Source: Rhodospirillaceae bacterium (GTDB lineage: Bacteria; Pseudomonadota; Alphaproteobacteria; DSM-16000; Inquilinaceae). From it: a stretch of 8,016 nt of DNA. Positions 6,385 to 8,016 of this stretch are shown piece after piece (position 1 is the stretch's first letter; each line of letters opens with the position of its first letter). Location: NCBI GenBank assembly GCA_020425485.1, contig JAGQRL010000353.1:1-8016 (forward strand), read 5' to 3'. The notes under the pieces were generated by a model. It was not told the origin of the DNA and searched no databases. It saw only the letters and a program-made list of their open reading frames with translations. Made by a program: the position numbers and the translations under genes.

Positions 6385-8016
6385 TCACGATGCCGCGGCT
6401 GCGCCCTGCCGCGCCAGCCAGGCCTCCACCGCGTCGGCGTCCCGCGGCGTCAAGGTGGGATGGCGGGGGTCGCTGCCCACGCTGGGAAGGATCTTCCACG
6501 ATCGCTCGCATTTGCGGCCCTCGGCACGGTCGATGACCGCCCCGATACCCGGCAATTCGGGCAGGGCGAAGGCGTCCGCCGGCGGGGCTTCGCGCAGCAG
6601 CGTGAGCTGGGAGGTGATGGAGATGTCCGCCAGTTCCTCCTCCGGCGTGCCGGCGGCGGCCCCGCCCATGGCCTCGATCGCCGCCAGCAAGCCGGCATGC
6701 TGGGCGGGATCGACGAACAGGCGCGGATGGGCTTCCAGCGAGGCGCGGATCTCCTTGGCGGCACGCTTCAGCTCGATGGCGCCGGTGACGACGCGGCGGG
6801 CTTCGCGGATCTTCGCCCAGCGGGCCGCCAACTCGTCGTCGCGCCAGGCGTCCGGGATGTCGGGGAAGGTGCGCTCGTGCACGCTGTCGGCGTCCTCGCC
6901 GTGGCGGGTCCACCAGGCTTCTTCTGCGGTGAAGCAGGTGATCGGCGCCAGCCAGGCGGTGAGGCACTCGAAAAGGGTGTCCATCACGGTGCGCACCGCG
7001 CGGCGGCGCAGGCTGTCCGGCCGGTCGCAGTAGAGCGAGTCCTTGCGGACATCCAGGTAGAACGCCGACAGGTCGACGGCACAGAAGGTGTTGACGGCGA
7101 CGATGATGGAGGTGAAGTCGAAATCCTCCACGCCGCGGCGCACCAGCCGGTCGATCTCCCACACCCGGTGCAGCACCCAGCGTTCAAGCTGCGGCATCTC
7201 CGCCGGGTCGATGCGCTCGTCTTCGGAGAAGCCGGCCAGCGCCCCCAGCAGGTAGCGCAGCGTGTTGCGCAGGCGGCGGTAGCTGTCCACGTGGCTCTGG
7301 ATGATTTCCTTGCCGATGCGCAGATCCTCGGAATAGTCCGAGCCCGCCACCCACAGGCGCAGGATGTCCGCCCCGTTGTCGTTGCACACATCCTGGGGCA
7401 CCACGGTGTTGCCCAGCGACTTGGACATCTTGCGGCCCTGCTCGTCCATCACGAAGCCGTGGGTCAGCACCGCATCGTAGGGCGCACGGCCGCGGGTGCC
7501 GCAGCTTTCCAGCAGCGAGGAATGGAACCAGCCGCGGTGCTGGTCTGAGCCTTCCAGGTAGAGGTCGGCCGGCCATTTCAGGTCGGCGCGCGTTTCCAGC
7601 ACGAAGGCGTGGGTGGAGCCGCTTTCGAACCACACGTCGACGATGTCGCGCACCTGCTCGTAGTCCGCCGGGTCGTAGTCGGCGCCGAGGAAATCGGCGG
7701 GCTCGCGGGCAAACCAGGCATCGGAGCCTTCCGCGGCGAAACCCGTGGCGATGCGTTCCAGCACCGCGGGGTCGCGCAGCGGCTCGCCGGTCGCCTTCTC
7801 CACGAAGATGGCAATGGGCACGCCCCAGGCGCGCTGGCGGCTGATGCACCAGTCCGGCCGCGTGGCGATCATGGAGGACAGGCGGGTGTGCCCGGCCGCC
7901 GGCACGAAGCGGGTGGCATCCAGCGCCTTCAGCGCCGTCTCGCGCAGCTTGTTCACCTCCATGGAGATGAACCACTGCGGCGTGGCGCGGAAGATCACCG
8001 GCGCCTTGGAGCGCCA
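6385..8016 (-). CDS. ileS: Isoleucyl-tRNA synthetase, C-terminal 543 residues (5' end beyond window)
   Basis: Cytosolic class I aminoacyl-tRNA synthetase that charges tRNA-Ile. The reading frame is open to the window edge, so the start, the HIGH motif and most of the editing domain lie outside; about 57% of a typical 940-960-residue protein is present. In the fragment, residues 1-20 (WRSKAPVIFRATPQWFISME) begin the second part of the catalytic core. They are followed by DWCISRQRAWGVPI (55-68), DVWFESGSTH (127-136), DQHRGWFHSSLL (158-169) and KMSKS (196-200; bases 7417-7431), the ATP-binding loop. The helical anticodon-binding domain covers about 240-430. The C-terminal end resembles the zinc ribbon of bacterial IleRS, but only Cys503 of the expected four cysteines remains (Ser506, Thr523 and Asp526 at the others). 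Family identity is certain from the motifs. The gene is followed 14 nt later by lspA. Confidence 0.97.
   Translation of the reverse strand, partial: WRSKAPVIFRATPQWFISMEVNKLRETALKALDATRFVPAAGHTRLSSMIATRPDWCISRQRAWGVPIAIFVEKATGEPLRDPAVLERIATGFAAEGSDAWFAREPADFLGADYDPADYEQVRDIVDVWFESGSTHAFVLETRADLKWPADLYLEGSDQHRGWFHSSLLESCGTRGRAPYDAVLTHGFVMDEQGRKMSKSLGNTVVPQDVCNDNGADILRLWVAGSDYSEDLRIGKEIIQSHVDSYRRLRNTLRYLLGALAGFSEDERIDPAEMPQLERWVLHRVWEIDRLVRRGVEDFDFTSIIVAVNTFCAVDLSAFYLDVRKDSLYCDRPDSLRRRAVRTVMDTLFECLTAWLAPITCFTAEEAWWTRHGEDADSVHERTFPDIPDAWRDDELAARWAKIREARRVVTGAIELKRAAKEIRASLEAHPRLFVDPAQHAGLLAAIEAMGGAAAGTPEEELADISITSQLTLLREAPPADAFALPELPGIGAVIDRAEGRKCERSWKILPSVGSDPRHPTLTPRDADAVEAWLARQGAAAAS

Noticed and set aside
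5876..7033. Plus-strand open frame of 385 codons opposite lspA and ileS
   Set aside because: Antisense to two genes with intact catalytic motifs; no recognisable product.
7998..7998. GTG at 7998 as the start of ileS
   Set aside because: The frame stays open to the window edge with typical IleRS sequence (WRSKAP) before it, so the gene is simply truncated by the window.
1..8016. Mobile elements, CRISPR arrays, tRNA or rRNA genes, phage or defence genes
   Set aside because: I saw no transposase or integrase motifs, direct-repeat arrays or cloverleaf sequences; nearly all bases are accounted for by housekeeping genes.

Overview
This is a high-GC stretch of bacterial chromosome in which every supported gene lies on the minus strand. 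The proteins and gene order point to an alphaproteobacterium, probably Rhodospirillales-like. The clues are a DUF3035 lipoprotein beside lspA, a tandem pair of M16B peptidases, the run sfsA-map-radC, and a RadC with the extended N-terminus seen in that class. This is inference from protein style and synteny, not from a database match.

Layout in the direction of transcription (right to left): the 3' part of ileS (6385-8016, cut by the window edge); lspA (5882-6370); a DUF3035/BamF-type lipoprotein gene (5277-5885); a 134-nt spacer with three short hairpins; a zinc-site M16 peptidase (3754-5142); a second M16 protein without the zinc site (2321-3757); sfsA (1579-2292); map (687-1550); and the 5' part of radC (1-668, cut by the window edge). 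Coding density is very high. Two junctions are 4-nt overlaps (GTGA for lspA/DUF3035, ATGA for the two M16 genes), and most others are 14-28 nt. One or two polycistronic units are likely, with the 134-nt spacer as the only obvious place for an internal promoter or processing site.

Functionally this is mostly housekeeping: isoleucyl-tRNA charging, lipoprotein signal-peptide cleavage, an outer-membrane-type lipoprotein, envelope proteolysis, N-terminal methionine removal, SfsA and RadC. The lspA-lipoprotein pair and the two secreted M16 proteins give the middle of the window a cell-envelope theme.

I found no mobile element, CRISPR array, phage gene, RNA gene or defence island. I see no convincing undescribed system. 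The most interesting points are the reciprocal loss of catalytic residues in the two M16 proteins, which predicts an obligate heterodimer, the three-hairpin spacer in front of them, and the degenerate C-terminal zinc ribbon of IleRS.
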